Shown piece after piece: positions 40,301 to 45,565 of a stretch of DNA of 64,000 bases (its first letter is position 1; every line of letters begins with the position of its first letter). The DNA is from Apostichopus japonicus. Taxonomy: Eukaryota > Echinodermata > Holothuroidea > Aspidochirotida > Stichopodidae. A program made the translations under genes and the position numbers. The notes under the pieces are model-generated. The model ran no database searches. It was not told where the DNA came from and was given only the letters and a program-made list of their open reading frames with translations. Location of the stretch: assembly GCF_037975245.1 (NCBI RefSeq), contig NC_092578.1:14182321-14246320 (forward strand). Direction: 5' to 3'.

Positions 40301-42649
40301 TAAAAATAGTATGTACAGACAGTGCCCCCTCCCGGCTCCTGGCTCCCTGATCCCATGTATAATCATTTTTTCACTCTTTGCCCAGTCTGATATAGATTCA
40401 GAATATTGTGTTTGTGCATGACTATCATCCAATTTCATGTTTTGATTTTTACTATATTAACTTTCTTTGAACAAACTTTTCTCTATAAGAATGACATATT
40501 TAAAGTGTGAGAAACATGATAAGACAAAAAATCTAGCATATTGCATCCTGCTCTGTCCTATTTGCTTTATTCTTTCCCTTGTTTGGCTTTGTTTTGTTTC
40601 CTGTATGTTTTGCAGCTCTTTTGAAGAGGACATCGTTCTAATATATCTTTTCTAATTTGAACCACTTTTGTCCAATAAGAAACATTCATAATAAGAAACA
40701 TTCATAATAAGAAACAACGAACCTTTATCACTGGAATTGCCTGGAATGCCATTTTCTATATAAATGAAGATTTGCTTCGCGCATGGCCATCACAACAGGC
40801 TTAGGGGGCAGGGGGTGGGGGAATGGCCTTCTACCCTGTTGAGAGGGAGAAAACCTTGACTCGATGATTGAGTGACAAAAATAAGGAAGGGTAAAAAAGT
40901 AAACAATAAAGTAGTAATGAAAGTCAATAAATAGGTGGCAAGCCCATACGGAGAGGGTTGGGGCAGTGTTGACATTTTCAAGGTCAGAGAAGTATCTTCC
41001 AGCTACTTCATGGTTGTTATTAGCAAACAAAAATATTTTGAAACTCATCACAGATAGGTCACAGACTTAAGAAGACCCCTCCCCAGGACACAAATTCGAT
41101 AACTTACCATCCCAACTCCCCCCCCCCTTATCCTTGCACTCAAAATTATGTGCATGGGCCTGAGTTTTGTATACAGCGTTGCCGATTTCGTTTAGGATGT
41201 AACTTGAAAACACCCTCGGTTCCCGTCCTAATGAGCTTTACGCACGGATGAAATTTCATATTGGCTAGGCAACTCTCGTAGACCCATGAAGTACAGTTAC
41301 CATACTTGCCAAAACTTACCCACTGTGTGTTAGGGAAATATGGCAACAATGAAGTTTGGACTCCTAAAGTTCGTAATATTTTACCTCTGCAATTATCATT
41401 TTTTGTTGTAGCTGTTGCATTCCCTATCCCGTACCCGCCCTCCGTTGGGGAGGAAGTTAGGTTTATACTATCTCTCCCTCTGTAAAGATGACTATGAACG
41501 CAATGTAGTTGCCGAATACAACATGCAACATATACGGAGGATAACATAGCAGCAATCACAACAATAACATGATTAACATTTTCTACAGATGGAAGACTTG
41601 TTTCTTTTTCTTCTTTTTTCCCCGTTCTATTTTTTTGTTTTGCAGCAACGCACAACGTCTCATTTATTTCCTGTAACATTTAACTCTGATGTATGCATCT
41701 GCTCTAATTATTGATATAATGAACTCAATTGCCTTTTGAATGTCGAAATGCTTAAATTTTATGCGGGACAAAATATGCTATGAAGTATTTGCGGACATTC
41801 TGTACCAGGACATTTCGTCCGGTGGGACTATATTTGCTGTGAGGGTGGGACACAATTTTCAGCAGATAATGTCCGACCGGACTAAATATGCTGGTACAAA
41901 GTGTCCGCGGAGACACTTTGTACAGGGGGACACTCTGTACTGTCACACCGGCATTGTTATATTTACGCTTGCCGAGTACGGTATATGTTACTTGTTATAG
42001 TCATTTACAAAACAGGTCGATTTGTTGAATTATATGTTTACGTATTTGCATTTTAATCACCGCATAATTATAACTTATGATTCGACAAGGTAACAGCATA
42101 TCGGTCTACTGACTATACTATGTAGAGCTCATTGCACAGTTTACAATAAACCCACTTCACAATCAGCCTAAAAAACTGCCCAGTCTTCCAAAATAGAGAG
42201 ATACATACCATAATGTGAAACAATAAGTAACAGTAACAAGTAACAGGCGTGTGCTAAATCGCCTTTCCCTTCCCATGATCCTCCCACCCCACACCCTGCT
42301 ACTCCACCCCAATTAATTTTCAGAACATAAAGACTCATCTGCATGAACTGATAGTGGTGTAGCGCTACCTTACAGCTATACCGAGGATAAATTTCGTGGG
42401 ATAAAGCAAGTTGGTCGTTCACTGTTCTTCGGCGTAATATAAAGTATTCATGTAGTTTTCTACTTACATATTTTCCGAGCCTTCTGTATGAATGTCGGCA
42501 GAAAATCCAAAGTACGTATCACGTGAAGTTGCATCAACGGTGATAGGTGAGTGAATATCCAGGTTATAACCGAAGACGATAGTTAAAAATGTAAATAAAT
42601 TAAATACAAACAAAGTCAGGCAAAATATACAACTCTTCACATTTGCCAT
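4263..42649 (-). CDS. Integrin alpha subunit without inserted I domain, complete gene of about 29 exons
   Basis: This gene encodes the alpha chain of a heterodimeric integrin, a type I plasma-membrane receptor for extracellular matrix. I assembled it by hand from the minus strand; exons are listed separately. The chain starts with a signal peptide, then 'YNLDIHSP', then seven-blade propeller sequence with calcium loops DFNDDG, DINDDG and DADNN. Thigh/calf segments follow ('VVCDLGNPL', 'LLVRWPM', 'LTIRSRTW', 'EIVSSASLDIHNLPY'), then a ~23-residue hydrophobic helix and the tail 'GFFKRKKFDKDG'. The predicted length, about 990 residues, is usual for the family. No ~200-residue I domain interrupts the propeller. 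Exon phases agree at every junction except exon 25/26. The ligand class (RGD, laminin or other) cannot be decided from what I see. The 38 kb span is inflated by transposons in introns. Confidence 0.95.
4922..5044 (-). CDS. Integrin alpha exon 28: transmembrane helix
   Basis: It encodes 'ATPNTLKETLHVPFWAI' and then a helix of about 23 hydrophobic residues (LVSIFVGLLILILIIIIL) ending WK. P-x-W-x-I before the helix and LWK at its end are family hallmarks. Acceptor TTTCCATAG, donor GTAAGT. Confidence 0.95.
5510..5611 (-). CDS. Integrin alpha exon 27: 'EIVSSASLDIHNLPY'
   Basis: It encodes 'ENTFSWEIVSSASLDIHNLP', matching the membrane-proximal calf-2 end of other alphas. It joins exon 26 in phase 0 across a ~9.7 kb intron holding the other Ginger-like copy. 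Acceptor TTTGACAG, donor GTAACA. Confidence 0.93.
8515..8612 (-). pseudogene. Transposon copy 1: remnant of the second catalytic Asp exon
   Basis: After TTTTGCACAG the minus strand reads 'FGCTDIS', then a stretch resembling (S)DQGREYVNEVNRR only if small indels are allowed. This is where the second Asp of the triad should be. The frame is broken. Confidence 0.6.
9936..10093 (-). CDS. Transposon copy 1: integrase catalytic core exon
   Basis: The acceptor TTAACAG and donor GTAAGC bound a 158-base exon encoding 'VGVDLIGPLPVTAAKRLYII', then 'TLSDFYSKWPETKAVPEKTA' and 'DVMMR'. The Asp in VDLIGP is the expected first residue of the D,D,E triad. It joins the 10760-10835 exon in phase 0 as WKQ-VGVD. 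The frame is intact here. Confidence 0.88.
10760..10835 (-). CDS. Transposon copy 1: exon upstream of the integrase core
   Basis: It encodes 'MSKRHCPVDLRTSLHSIPV' and 'TGLWKQ', matching the C-x-x-CQR-x-K...LHPIPV...WKQ linker that precedes the catalytic core in gypsy-type integrases. Acceptor TTCAACAG, donor GTAAAT. Any zinc-binding segment must lie in an earlier exon that I could not place. Confidence 0.75.
11829..12074 (-). CDS. Transposon copy 1: N-terminal 81-residue open frame
   Basis: It opens 'MDSGSIRIISKLSYFGFRIF' and includes 'DESYPSGFTRIKQRRILRRQ' and 'FRLAENGTLAYRK'. The pattern YPxGxTxxxxRxxRRxAxxFxxxxGxLxY is usual at the start of Ginger/KRBA2-like integrase proteins. Copy 2 keeps the same 81-codon frame with a few substitutions, so it is a genuine element frame. 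The true C-terminal boundary is not resolved. Confidence 0.7.
   Translation of the reverse strand: MDSGSIRIISKLSYFGFRIFSSKLVRQLKMEKLTENVRQIADILRDESYPSGFTRIKQRRILRRQSQSFRLAENGTLAYRK
12354..12462 (+). repeat. Copy of the dispersed GCGGAGCGCCACC repeat family beside the transposon end
   Basis: It starts two bases beyond the ACACCGGC terminus of transposon copy 1: TCTAAGCGGAGCGCCACCAT, GGTTGGCGCGGAGCGTACAA and AGATGGCCGGAAACGGC. The transposon may have inserted into, or beside, an older repeat. Confidence 0.75.
12463..15302. other. Intron 26 remainder without recognised genes
   Basis: It contains a T-rich tract at 13495-13605 and a GC-rich patch near 14010-14110 rich in CGGTCGG/CCGACC. I see no exon or defined mobile element. 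Confidence 0.5.
15303..15473 (-). CDS. Integrin alpha exon 26: 'ECSLENVLKEE...LTIRSRTW'
   Basis: The frame encodes 'YVANCSREYYGCVLIECSLE' and 'VILTIRSRTWSKTLSK', the C-x-x-I-x-C-x-L...I-x-SRLW-x-x-TL block near the membrane. The 3' end (donor GTTTGT) is firm. The 5' end is not: the best acceptor (TCTTTCAG, exon from about 15442) needs a phase-1 partner, while exon 25 ends in phase 0. Starting at 15473 restores phase but uses a purine-rich acceptor. A small extra exon for the variable loop, where many alphas are cleaved, may be missing between 15474 and 16147. Confidence 0.85.
16148..16312 (-). CDS. Integrin alpha exon 25: 'VHNSGPGTI...LLVRWPM'
   Basis: It encodes 'VHNSGPGTIGNATLLVRWPM' and 'EEYLLYLTDVSL', ending 'INPEDLN'. 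This is the conserved calf-2 Y-x-V-x-N-x-GPS...L-x-WP...LLYL block. The donor GTTAGT gives a phase 0 end. Confidence 0.94.
17751..17826 (-). CDS. Integrin alpha exon 24: calf-2 start
   Basis: It encodes 'LANIDQVIYNDTDELLGDEI', equivalent to S-x-P-x-QV-x-Y at the calf-1/calf-2 border. Acceptor TTCCTTTTAG, donor GTGAGT; phase 2 in, 0 out. Confidence 0.88.
18134..18214 (-). CDS. Integrin alpha exon 23
   Basis: It encodes 'ANSDPLENNNKTLEISLEPK' and ends 'DVTLSG', the S-x-N-x-E-x-NN strand leading into calf-2. Acceptor TTAACAG, donor GTGAGG. Confidence 0.88.
18665..18747 (-). CDS. Integrin alpha exon 22
   Basis: It encodes 'TIKFVMTFDIQSVPGDSRSL', equivalent to the V-x-F-x-L-x-x-x strand after LGNPM. 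It was found because exon 21 (phase 0) and exon 23 (phase 2) could not join; both junctions fit with this 83-base exon. Acceptor TTCTTTCAG, donor GTTAGT. Confidence 0.88.
18755..19860 (-). mobile_element. 5'-truncated LINE (CR1/L2-like) reverse transcriptase fragment
   Basis: On the minus strand a frame includes 'QGMIYADDTQVYVSMS', the reverse-transcriptase YADD catalytic motif. After frameshifts and stops it continues with 'FAAPKLWITLPTNIRDAPTI' and 'GNFKSVLITHLF', the C-terminal block of CR1/L2-type ORF2. The 3' end has TTTATATAGCGCATTATATA on the plus strand, a common tail region of such LINEs. Many lesions make it dead. It lies in integrin intron 21, in the same orientation as the gene. 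Confidence 0.85.
20211..20291 (-). CDS. Integrin alpha exon 21: 'VVCDLGNPL'
   Basis: It encodes 'LSRVVCDLGNPLRGRT', the highly conserved VVCDLGNPM-x-x-GT segment of calf-1. 27 codons, phase 0 to 0. Acceptor TTCTAACAG, donor GTAAGT. Confidence 0.95.
20300..20318. repeat. (TA)n microsatellite
   Basis: About nine TA dinucleotides, close to the acceptor of integrin exon 21. Confidence 0.8.
21984..22125 (-). CDS. Integrin alpha exon 20: calf-1
   Basis: It encodes 'DKSVLYMGDTSQLKLTVTVE' and 'NSGDEAYESKLHV', equivalent to L-x-V-x-NKGEDAYEAKL in other alphas. It joins exon 19 in phase 2, giving Ser. Donor GTAAGT. Confidence 0.9.
22617..22678 (-). CDS. Integrin alpha exon 19: calf cysteine pair
   Basis: It encodes 'IRIACSLAKTCFPNITLTVE', matching LLDCG...N-x-C-x-PDLQL at the start of calf-1 with both cysteines kept. 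Acceptor ATTCTTCAAG, donor GTTTGT. Confidence 0.87.
23564..23692 (-). CDS. Integrin alpha exon 18: 'DKVDPIVVQV'
   Basis: It encodes 'DQIIDKVDPIVVQVVASPDT', equivalent to RDKISPI-x-I-x-x-x-Y-x-L at the end of the thigh domain. 43 codons, phase 0 to 0. Acceptor CTCTTTAAG, donor GTATAC. Confidence 0.9.
24528..24679 (-). CDS. Integrin alpha exon 17: thigh domain
   Basis: It encodes 'NFSLEITVDSEKVKHRAEFY' and a segment ending 'FSITLTAVLK'. Length and phase fit between exons 16 and 18. Acceptor TTGTACAG, donor GTAAGT. Confidence 0.88.
25296..25351 (-). CDS. Integrin alpha exon 16
   Basis: A 56-base exon encoding 'GFKVTIKMTYEGKGTPATH', a thigh-domain beta strand. The usual CF-x-V pair reads GFKV, so the conserved cysteine is absent. 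Acceptor TTTTTTCAG, donor GTGAGT; end phase 1. Confidence 0.85.
25732..25833 (-). CDS. Integrin alpha exon 15: propeller-thigh junction
   Basis: It encodes 'TRPIIRPLLQITFDPEEADL', matching R-x-RPV-x-x-x-x-A-x-L at the start of the thigh domain. Acceptor TTTTGTAG, donor GTAAGT. Confidence 0.9.
25886..25926. repeat. Short perfect hairpin
   Basis: CCAGGGAGTTGTTA and its exact complement TAACAACTCCCTGG are separated by a 7-base loop. AACAACTCCCTG recurs near 49119. It is probably a tiny inverted-repeat element; there is no sign of an RNA gene. Confidence 0.6.
26844..26889 (-). CDS. Integrin alpha exon 14: 'DLIVGDYTSDKVLVVR'
   Basis: A 46-base exon ending the propeller: 'DLIVGDYTSDKVLVVR', equivalent to DLIVGAF..DKAVLYR. 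The family alanine after VG is aspartate here. Acceptor ATATTTTCAG, donor GTAAGT. Confidence 0.92.
27532..27622 (-). CDS. Integrin alpha exon 13: third calcium loop start
   Basis: It encodes 'VLRPKDFGISFKSFGYFIRG' and 'RDADNNTYP'. This is the last propeller calcium hairpin; the usual first Asp region reads GRDADNNTYPD. Acceptor TTTTTTTCAG, donor GTAAAG. Confidence 0.92.
27684..27844. mobile_element. Short inverted-repeat element (MITE) with GGGTATTG duplication
   Basis: About 161 bases with ends CACCCAGTTGGGACAATT and the near-complement AATTGTCCCAACTGGCT(G). GGGTATTG stands on both sides (27676-27683 and 27845-27852). An 8-bp duplication and a CA start suggest a hAT-type passenger. It lies in an integrin intron. 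Confidence 0.75.
28193..28284 (-). CDS. Integrin alpha exon 12: 'VAVGAPYDDDGAVFIYHG'
   Basis: It completes the second FG-GAP calcium site and encodes 'GAPYDDDGAVFIYHGRRG', the family's GAPY...GAVYIYHG motif. Acceptor TTCGACAG, donor GTAAGA, phase 0 end. Confidence 0.95.
28567..28675 (-). CDS. Integrin alpha exon 11: second calcium loop, GC donor
   Basis: It encodes 'NGRFGLSVTAIGDINDDGVN'. The reading frame joins exon 12 (D-VAVGAPYDDDG) only if the donor is GCAAGT directly after AACG, giving a GC-AG intron. The nearby GTAAAC is the only alternative seen and would put exon 12 out of frame with an immediate TAG. Confidence 0.9.
29161..29812. mobile_element. Inverted-repeat element (652 bp) flanked by CTGAGT duplication
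   Basis: The ends TCAAGGGCGGCGGAA and its complement TTCCGCCGCCCTTGA (with an internal C/G-rich shift) are flanked directly by CTGAGT at 29155-29160 and 29813-29818. Inside, a second repeat start (CAGGGGCGTAGCCAGG at about 29546) and the GCGGAGCGCCACC module (29580-29680) suggest nesting. No coding capacity. Confidence 0.8.
29580..29680 (+). repeat. Copy of the dispersed GCGGAGCGCCACC repeat family (nested)
   Basis: It reads GAGCGGAGCGCCACCATC, GGTTGGTGCGGAGCGTACAA and CAGATGGCCGGAAACGGC. It lies inside the 652-bp inverted-repeat element. Confidence 0.8.
29988..30084 (-). CDS. Integrin alpha exon 10: 'FDDIVVGAPSFW'
   Basis: It completes the first calcium loop (DFNDDG-G-FDD) and encodes 'IVVGAPSFWNKA' and 'GQIHVFYQNKA'. 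Acceptor CCCAACAG, donor GTAATT, end phase 0. Confidence 0.94.
30512..30627 (-). CDS. Integrin alpha exon 9: FG-GAP blade, first calcium loop start
   Basis: It encodes 'VFIYNKGRVYLKQIGS', then 'SYFGYSLAVADFNDDG'. DFNDDG is the first calcium-binding hairpin of the propeller; its second half lies in exon 10. Acceptor TTTCTGAAG, donor GTAAAT. Confidence 0.95.
30690..30852. repeat. CATCGT/CATTGTC microsatellite
   Basis: Impure trinucleotide and hexanucleotide repeats (CATCGTCATC, CATCGTCGTTGTC) beside integrin exon 9. A short open frame rich in Ser and His-Arg is only the repeat read through. Confidence 0.85.
31592..31683 (-). CDS. Integrin alpha exon 8: 'VTGSPRAASLFGMV' blade
   Basis: It encodes 'GYAVGYGRF' and 'YVTGSPRAASLFGM', equivalent to the GYSVAVGDF...VSGVPRA...GMVYIY blade in vertebrate alphas. 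The usual aspartate-rich loop of the next blades is absent in this one, as is normal. Donor GTAATA. Confidence 0.93.
32376..32453 (-). CDS. Integrin alpha exon 7
   Basis: It encodes 'NIFVQTQSKTINATEREGDF', continuing the blade after 'WQG'. Splice sites TTCTTACAG and GTAAGA; enters and leaves in phase 1. Confidence 0.9.
32668..32713 (-). CDS. Integrin alpha exon 6: 'LGTPGSYGHQG'
   Basis: A 46-base exon encoding 'EGKFILGTPGSYGHQ', the conserved LLGGPGSFYWQG element of the propeller. Acceptor CTATATAG, donor GTAAGC. Confidence 0.9.
33222..33283 (-). CDS. Integrin alpha exon 5
   Basis: It encodes 'YSPFSVGTGCQAGMDGDLTS', aligning with the G-x-G-x-CQ-x-G segment before blade 3 in other integrin alphas. 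Acceptor TGATTTTCAG; donor GTATTT; ends in phase 0. Confidence 0.9.
33711..33837 (-). CDS. Integrin alpha exon 4: 'SCAPFY' segment
   Basis: It encodes 'SCAPFYKAILPSY', the family ACAPRY element, then a lysine- and cysteine-containing stretch ending 'VCPAKTTD'. The exon was located because exon 3 to exon 5 did not join in phase; with it inserted, both junctions are in frame. Acceptor TTGCACACAG, donor GTAAGC. Confidence 0.85.
34647..34732 (-). CDS. Integrin alpha exon 3: propeller, 'HQWLGATVRS' segment
   Basis: It encodes 'DNSKGSDSNKSHQWLGATV' and 'GLNGVVM'. Other integrin alphas read HQWFGATVR here, followed by ACAP. Acceptor TTTCCAG, donor GTAACA, end phase 0. Confidence 0.92.
34899..35064. 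repeat. Tandem duplication of an ~85-base unit
   Basis: AGCTTTGTCGTTTGCTCAAT and GAGCCCTGTCCCAAAGGAGG both occur twice in the same order, the second copy starting near 34984. It is intronic and non-coding. Confidence 0.8.
35297..35418 (-). CDS. Integrin alpha exon 2: propeller blade 1
   Basis: It encodes 'LIIGAPLQDNG' and 'SGAVYKCPLN', the first FG-GAP blade with the conserved VYKC cysteine. Acceptor TTTGTAG and donor GTAAGT flank it. The first base completes the codon left open by exon 1, giving Met. Confidence 0.93.
35933..36178 (+). CDS. Transposon copy 2: N-terminal 81-residue open frame
   Basis: It is the same length as in copy 1, with a few substitutions ('KLSHFGF' for 'KLSYFGF', 'KVVRQLKTEKLAE' for 'KLVRQLKMEKLTE'). 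It is intact as a frame, but the rest of the protein is not. Confidence 0.65.
   Translation: MDSGSIRIISKLSHFGFRIFSSKVVRQLKTEKLAENVRQIADILRDESYPSGFTRIKQRRILRRQSQSFRLAENGTLAYRN
37150..37225 (+). pseudogene. Transposon copy 2: exon upstream of the integrase core
   Basis: It encodes 'MSKRHCHVDLRTSLHSIPA' and 'TGLWKQ', with acceptor TTCAACAG and donor GTAAAT, as in copy 1. It is labelled pseudogene because the following exon is damaged. Confidence 0.7.
37891..38048 (+). pseudogene. Transposon copy 2: integrase core exon with lost catalytic Asp
   Basis: It reads 'GVALIGPLPVTAAKRLYMI' and 'LSDFYSKWPETKAVPDKTA', where copy 1 has GVDLIGPLP. The first triad Asp (GAT) is Ala (GCT). The acceptor AACAG of copy 1 is AACTC with one base missing, so the exon cannot be spliced as before. 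Donor GTAAGC is kept. Confidence 0.85.
41146..41679 (-). other. 177-codon open frame inside transposon copy 2, antisense to transposase
   Basis: It opens at 41679 and includes a possible membrane segment ('VIVVIAAMLSSVYVACCI') and a Cys-containing C-terminal part ('QWVSFGKYGNCTSWVYES'). The equivalent region of copy 1 (about 6335-6810, plus strand) is broken by homopolymer-length changes and a stop (AAATAG). Not recognised. It could be a second element gene or a chance frame. Confidence 0.3.
42468..42649 (-). CDS. Integrin alpha exon 1: start codon, signal peptide, mature N-terminus
   Basis: The ATG at 42649 opens 'MANVKSCIFCLTLFVF', a clear hydrophobic signal peptide. It is followed by 'GYNLDIHSP' and 'TYFGFSADIH', which match the conserved integrin alpha N-terminus (FNLD...YFGYSV in other members). 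The donor GTAAGT follows at 42467; the exon ends two bases into a codon. Intron 1 (35419-42467) contains one whole Ginger-like transposon. Confidence 0.93.
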
Positions 42650-43091
42650 TTTGTTTGATTAGTTGTAAAATTGGTCCTTTGAGAAAATGAGCTGTAAATA
42701 AATGTTTACTGCGTCTCAGTTCAGAGCGGATAGTTTGTTGTTCCTGTTTAACGACTACACAAAGAATGAATGACCGATTCGTCTGTAAGCAAGAGCTTGG
42801 TTAAACACGATTTGGCAATATGGAACGCAAAAAGGGTCACATGGTATACATCGCAAAGAAAAGAAACAAACGTATATTTTAAATTTGTTTTTCTTACGAA
42901 GTTACCCAAACAACATCAGAAAGCCTACAAGGTTATTGAATTGGATAAACAGTGTTTATATAATGAATATATCAATCAATAAATACAATTAAGCCGATCA
43001 AACAAATTAAACAACAATTCAAAATAATCATTCAACATTCAAACCAATAAAAATAAAAAAATCAATTACACAATCAGTCATTGATCTACAT
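42650..43091. other. Upstream region of the integrin gene
   Basis: The promoter and 5' UTR of the integrin should lie here, but I see no convincing TATA box or initiator. The stretch at 42985-43080 is AT-rich with repeated CAATCAAT/AATAAA-like words. Confidence 0.4.
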
Positions 43092-43135
43092 TCAATAGAC
43101 GTTTTGAAAATATACGTGATGCATGTAACCTTCAT
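43092..43135 (-). CDS. Possible terminal exon of the Ig-SEA gene
   Basis: A strong acceptor (TTTGTATTTTTCCAG) opens a frame that joins the SEA exon in phase 1 and reads 'YEGYMHHVYFQNVY', then TGA. It is supported only by splice signal and phase; without it the gene's 3' end is unknown. Confidence 0.25.
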
Positions 43136-43379
43136 CTGGAAAAATACAAAAAAAATGCGTACAAGACAATTATATCTAAGTTAGGAATAGAACAAAATGG
43201 TTTGTGAGAAGTAAGCCTAAAGTAGAAAAGAAATTACAGAATTCTGTTTATTCAGGTGAAGACATGTTTGATTCTCATGTCAAAACTGTCAGTCTTGTCT
43301 TGACTGCATTTTAGGACCTACACTAAGTTTATGCCAAGAATGTGATAGCTGTGCACTATATCCAGTAGCCCGTAAGTAA

Positions 43380-43640
43380 TGTGTTAGTTTAGTTTAGTAG
43401 AAAAAAGGATCAGGAGGGACAATCAAGTCCCTATCAAGGACCCTATGGAGGGAGGGGAAAAAACCGAAGACACTAAAAGTCATACCCGATTACAATGCTT
43501 AAAGTACTTGTCCAAAGCATTCTTAAACCCATTCACACTACTAGCAAGTAGCTGACTACATGGACCCACATTCCCCTAAAAGGCTATATTAATAAAACAC
43601 TGCAGTGAGCTAGCTGCTAGCTCTTTCCAACTGTTGTGTT
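43380..43640 (-). mobile_element. Possible LINE 3' remnant
   Basis: On the minus strand 'SSVNGFKNALDKYFKH' resembles the SVNSFKNRLDKHW block seen near the end of some non-LTR reverse transcriptase proteins. Stops interrupt it on both sides. Weak call. Confidence 0.3.
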
Positions 43641-44214
43641 TGTGATTTCATGCCAATGTTATAGTGTAGGAATTCCTGTAATGTATGTCATACACTGATT
43701 AACTCTTTGGTTTTCAAATTTCATTCACAATTGTTTCTCAATAATGATGATTAAGATGTTGTTGAATTAAAGTGTTTTTCTTAGAGAAATAATACAAATC
43801 GTTTCTTCATCATTTCATGTGTGGGGTGAAGAGGCATTCATGAATGCATGGGACGGATAGATTCCTAGTAAAGTCATTCAAGCGATTGCTAGGGGTTGGG
43901 AGGGGGCCGGAGCATTGGAAGGGACCTATACAAAATAGCTGTCAAACCAAATAATGTGAGGTGCATACAACTAATTTGCTTCATGATATAATTAAGCTAA
44001 AGAAGGTAATTTAAGGTTGTTTTAAGTCAATTTAATCGCAAGGTTGGACCCTACGGTGTTGGGTGGGAAGATTATTATGTACGGTCGAGTCAATCATGTA
44101 GAAAACTAAAATGCCTTCACTATAAATCTTCAAAACAATTTCATCAATTCAAGGCTTCACAGTGCATGAATACAAATATGCAAATTGAAGCCATCAAAGT
44201 CTGTGCACTTTCTT

Positions 44215-44565
44215 TGGCTAGATCTGATGCAGCCATACACCGAAGCCTTAGCGAAGCCTTAGTGAAGGCATTCTTGGGGCAAATATAAGCCATCATTTAT
44301 AAGCATTCGAAGCTTTAATGAAGCCTTAATGAAGTCTTCATTTTAGGCTTCAGGACAAATTTATGCTAGCATTAAGGCTGCAGAGCGAATGCCTGTTTAA
44401 AGCTTCAAAGTGAATACTTATATGCAAATTTAAGCCATCGAAGCCTTAGCTAATTTAAATTTTTCGGCTCTGGTGCAGCCTTAGCGAAGGCATTCTTGGG
44501 GCAAATATAACCATCATTTATAAGCATTCGAAGCTTTAATGAAGCCTTAATGAATGCATTCATGT
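44215..44565. repeat. Direct repeats of a GAAGCC-rich unit
   Basis: AGCCTTAGCGAAGGCATTCT, ATTTATAAGCATTCGAAGCT and TTAATGAAGCCTTAATGAA occur twice in the same order, near 44255-44335 and 44478-44555. Shorter AAGCCTTA words fill the gap. Non-coding. Confidence 0.75.
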
Positions 44566-44756
44566 TTGGTAAGGGTAAGTACAAATATAAGATATATACA
44601 GGAGTGCTAAAAGGTATGAAGTATATAATCAAAGCAGAATCAGACAAACACCATTGTGCCCTCAGCGCATCATTCGTGAACTGTGAGTAGTGCTTGCAGT
44701 TTCAGTGCTATGACCCTTTCGATAGGCATTTACAATATGTATATCTGAGTACTCAC

Positions 44757-44970
44757 ATATTCTTTGAATTGTTAGGGTCTGCAAATCGGGTTCTAAACCA
44801 CTTAATCCCTGACTAAGCTGCCTCATCAGAGAATCCTTTGCCGTTTGCCTCGAGCTATTACTACTTAACGTGATTCGTGTTTCGGCAACGACGCTGCCAC
44901 TTCGCAGTCTCTGAACACTAACATCGTCGAAACTTGATATTTCAGAAAAATTACTCAACCTCTCCACGTA
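44757..44970 (-). CDS. Ig-SEA gene: SEA domain exon, C-terminal part
   Basis: It encodes 'YVERLSNFSEISSFDDVSVQ', then 'RLRSGSVVAETRITLSSN', then a segment ending 'GLEPDLQTLTIQRI'. LRSGSVVA matches the SEA motif in which the chain is cut between Gly and Ser (GSVVV type), followed by the V-x-F-x-L strand. SEA domains sit next to membranes in mucins, agrin and some adhesion GPCRs. Splice sites CACTTGCAG and GTGAGT; phase 0 in, phase 1 out. It joins the 45453-45565 exon directly. Confidence 0.8.
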
Positions 44971-45452
44971 CTGCAAGTGATGAGACCAAACGATAATTAT
45001 GACTATGATGCGGATAAGTATGTTGTAATTAAAGGTCTGTTTAATTAAGACAACAGTTTCTTAAAATGACCTGACACATACCTCTTCGTTATGGACACTT
45101 TTGACAAGTAAAGTTTTAATTTATTCTTAGAAAAACAACAACAACAACAACAAAATCAACAAAGCCCAGATACAACTAACAGTGACAACATTTAAGCATG
45201 GACTACTGAAGGATGAATGATAATATGTTATTTCTTTAGCCGATACCTCGACATTATATTATATTTTCTTCGGTGCACAGACATACCTTAAACTACATCT
45301 AGGAGCAGTGTAGTGTCATATATTTACGGAGCCTTGGCATATAGCCTATCAGCTATACTGAAGATGCAATCACCCATATAGTGGATGATATAGCATATCA
45401 AGATGAATTTGTGTTTTTGTGGCAATTTCTGAATAATAGTCGCTGCACTCAC

Positions 45453-45565
45453 ATAACTCTCAATAATGCTGCTAATGTTCATGTAGGCAAAACTGGTGGG
45501 GTCTGTTAGGTCATCGGTGTAATTCAAACCATTAAAACTCATCTCCAGAAGATAAGTGTCTCTGC
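45453..45565 (-). CDS. Ig-SEA gene: SEA domain exon, N-terminal part
   Basis: It encodes 'GRDTYLLEMSFNGLNYTDDL' and 'TSFAYMNISSIIESY', the first strand and helix of a SEA fold. The exon runs phase 1 to 0 and joins the Ig exon upstream and the SEA exon downstream in frame. Acceptor CCTGAATTAG, donor GTGAGT. NYT and NIS are potential N-glycosylation sites. Confidence 0.78.

Larger units (their letters stand above)
35656..41952 (+). mobile_element. Ginger-like DNA transposon, copy 2 (inverted relative to copy 1)
   Basis: It is the same element as copy 1, 6.3 kb, with termini GCCGGTGT and ACACCGGC, lying in integrin intron 1 but in the opposite orientation (transposase on the plus strand, antisense to the host gene). 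Alignment by eye is close over the full length with scattered substitutions and small indels. Key damage: the integrase core Asp is Ala, its splice acceptor is lost and the second catalytic block is shifted. Flanks show no clear target duplication. Confidence 0.85.

Noticed and set aside
6057-41952. Inversion of the interval between the transposons as an explanation for missing target duplications
   Set aside because: Swapping the flanks on paper did not restore matching duplications, and integrin exons are collinear inside and outside the interval.
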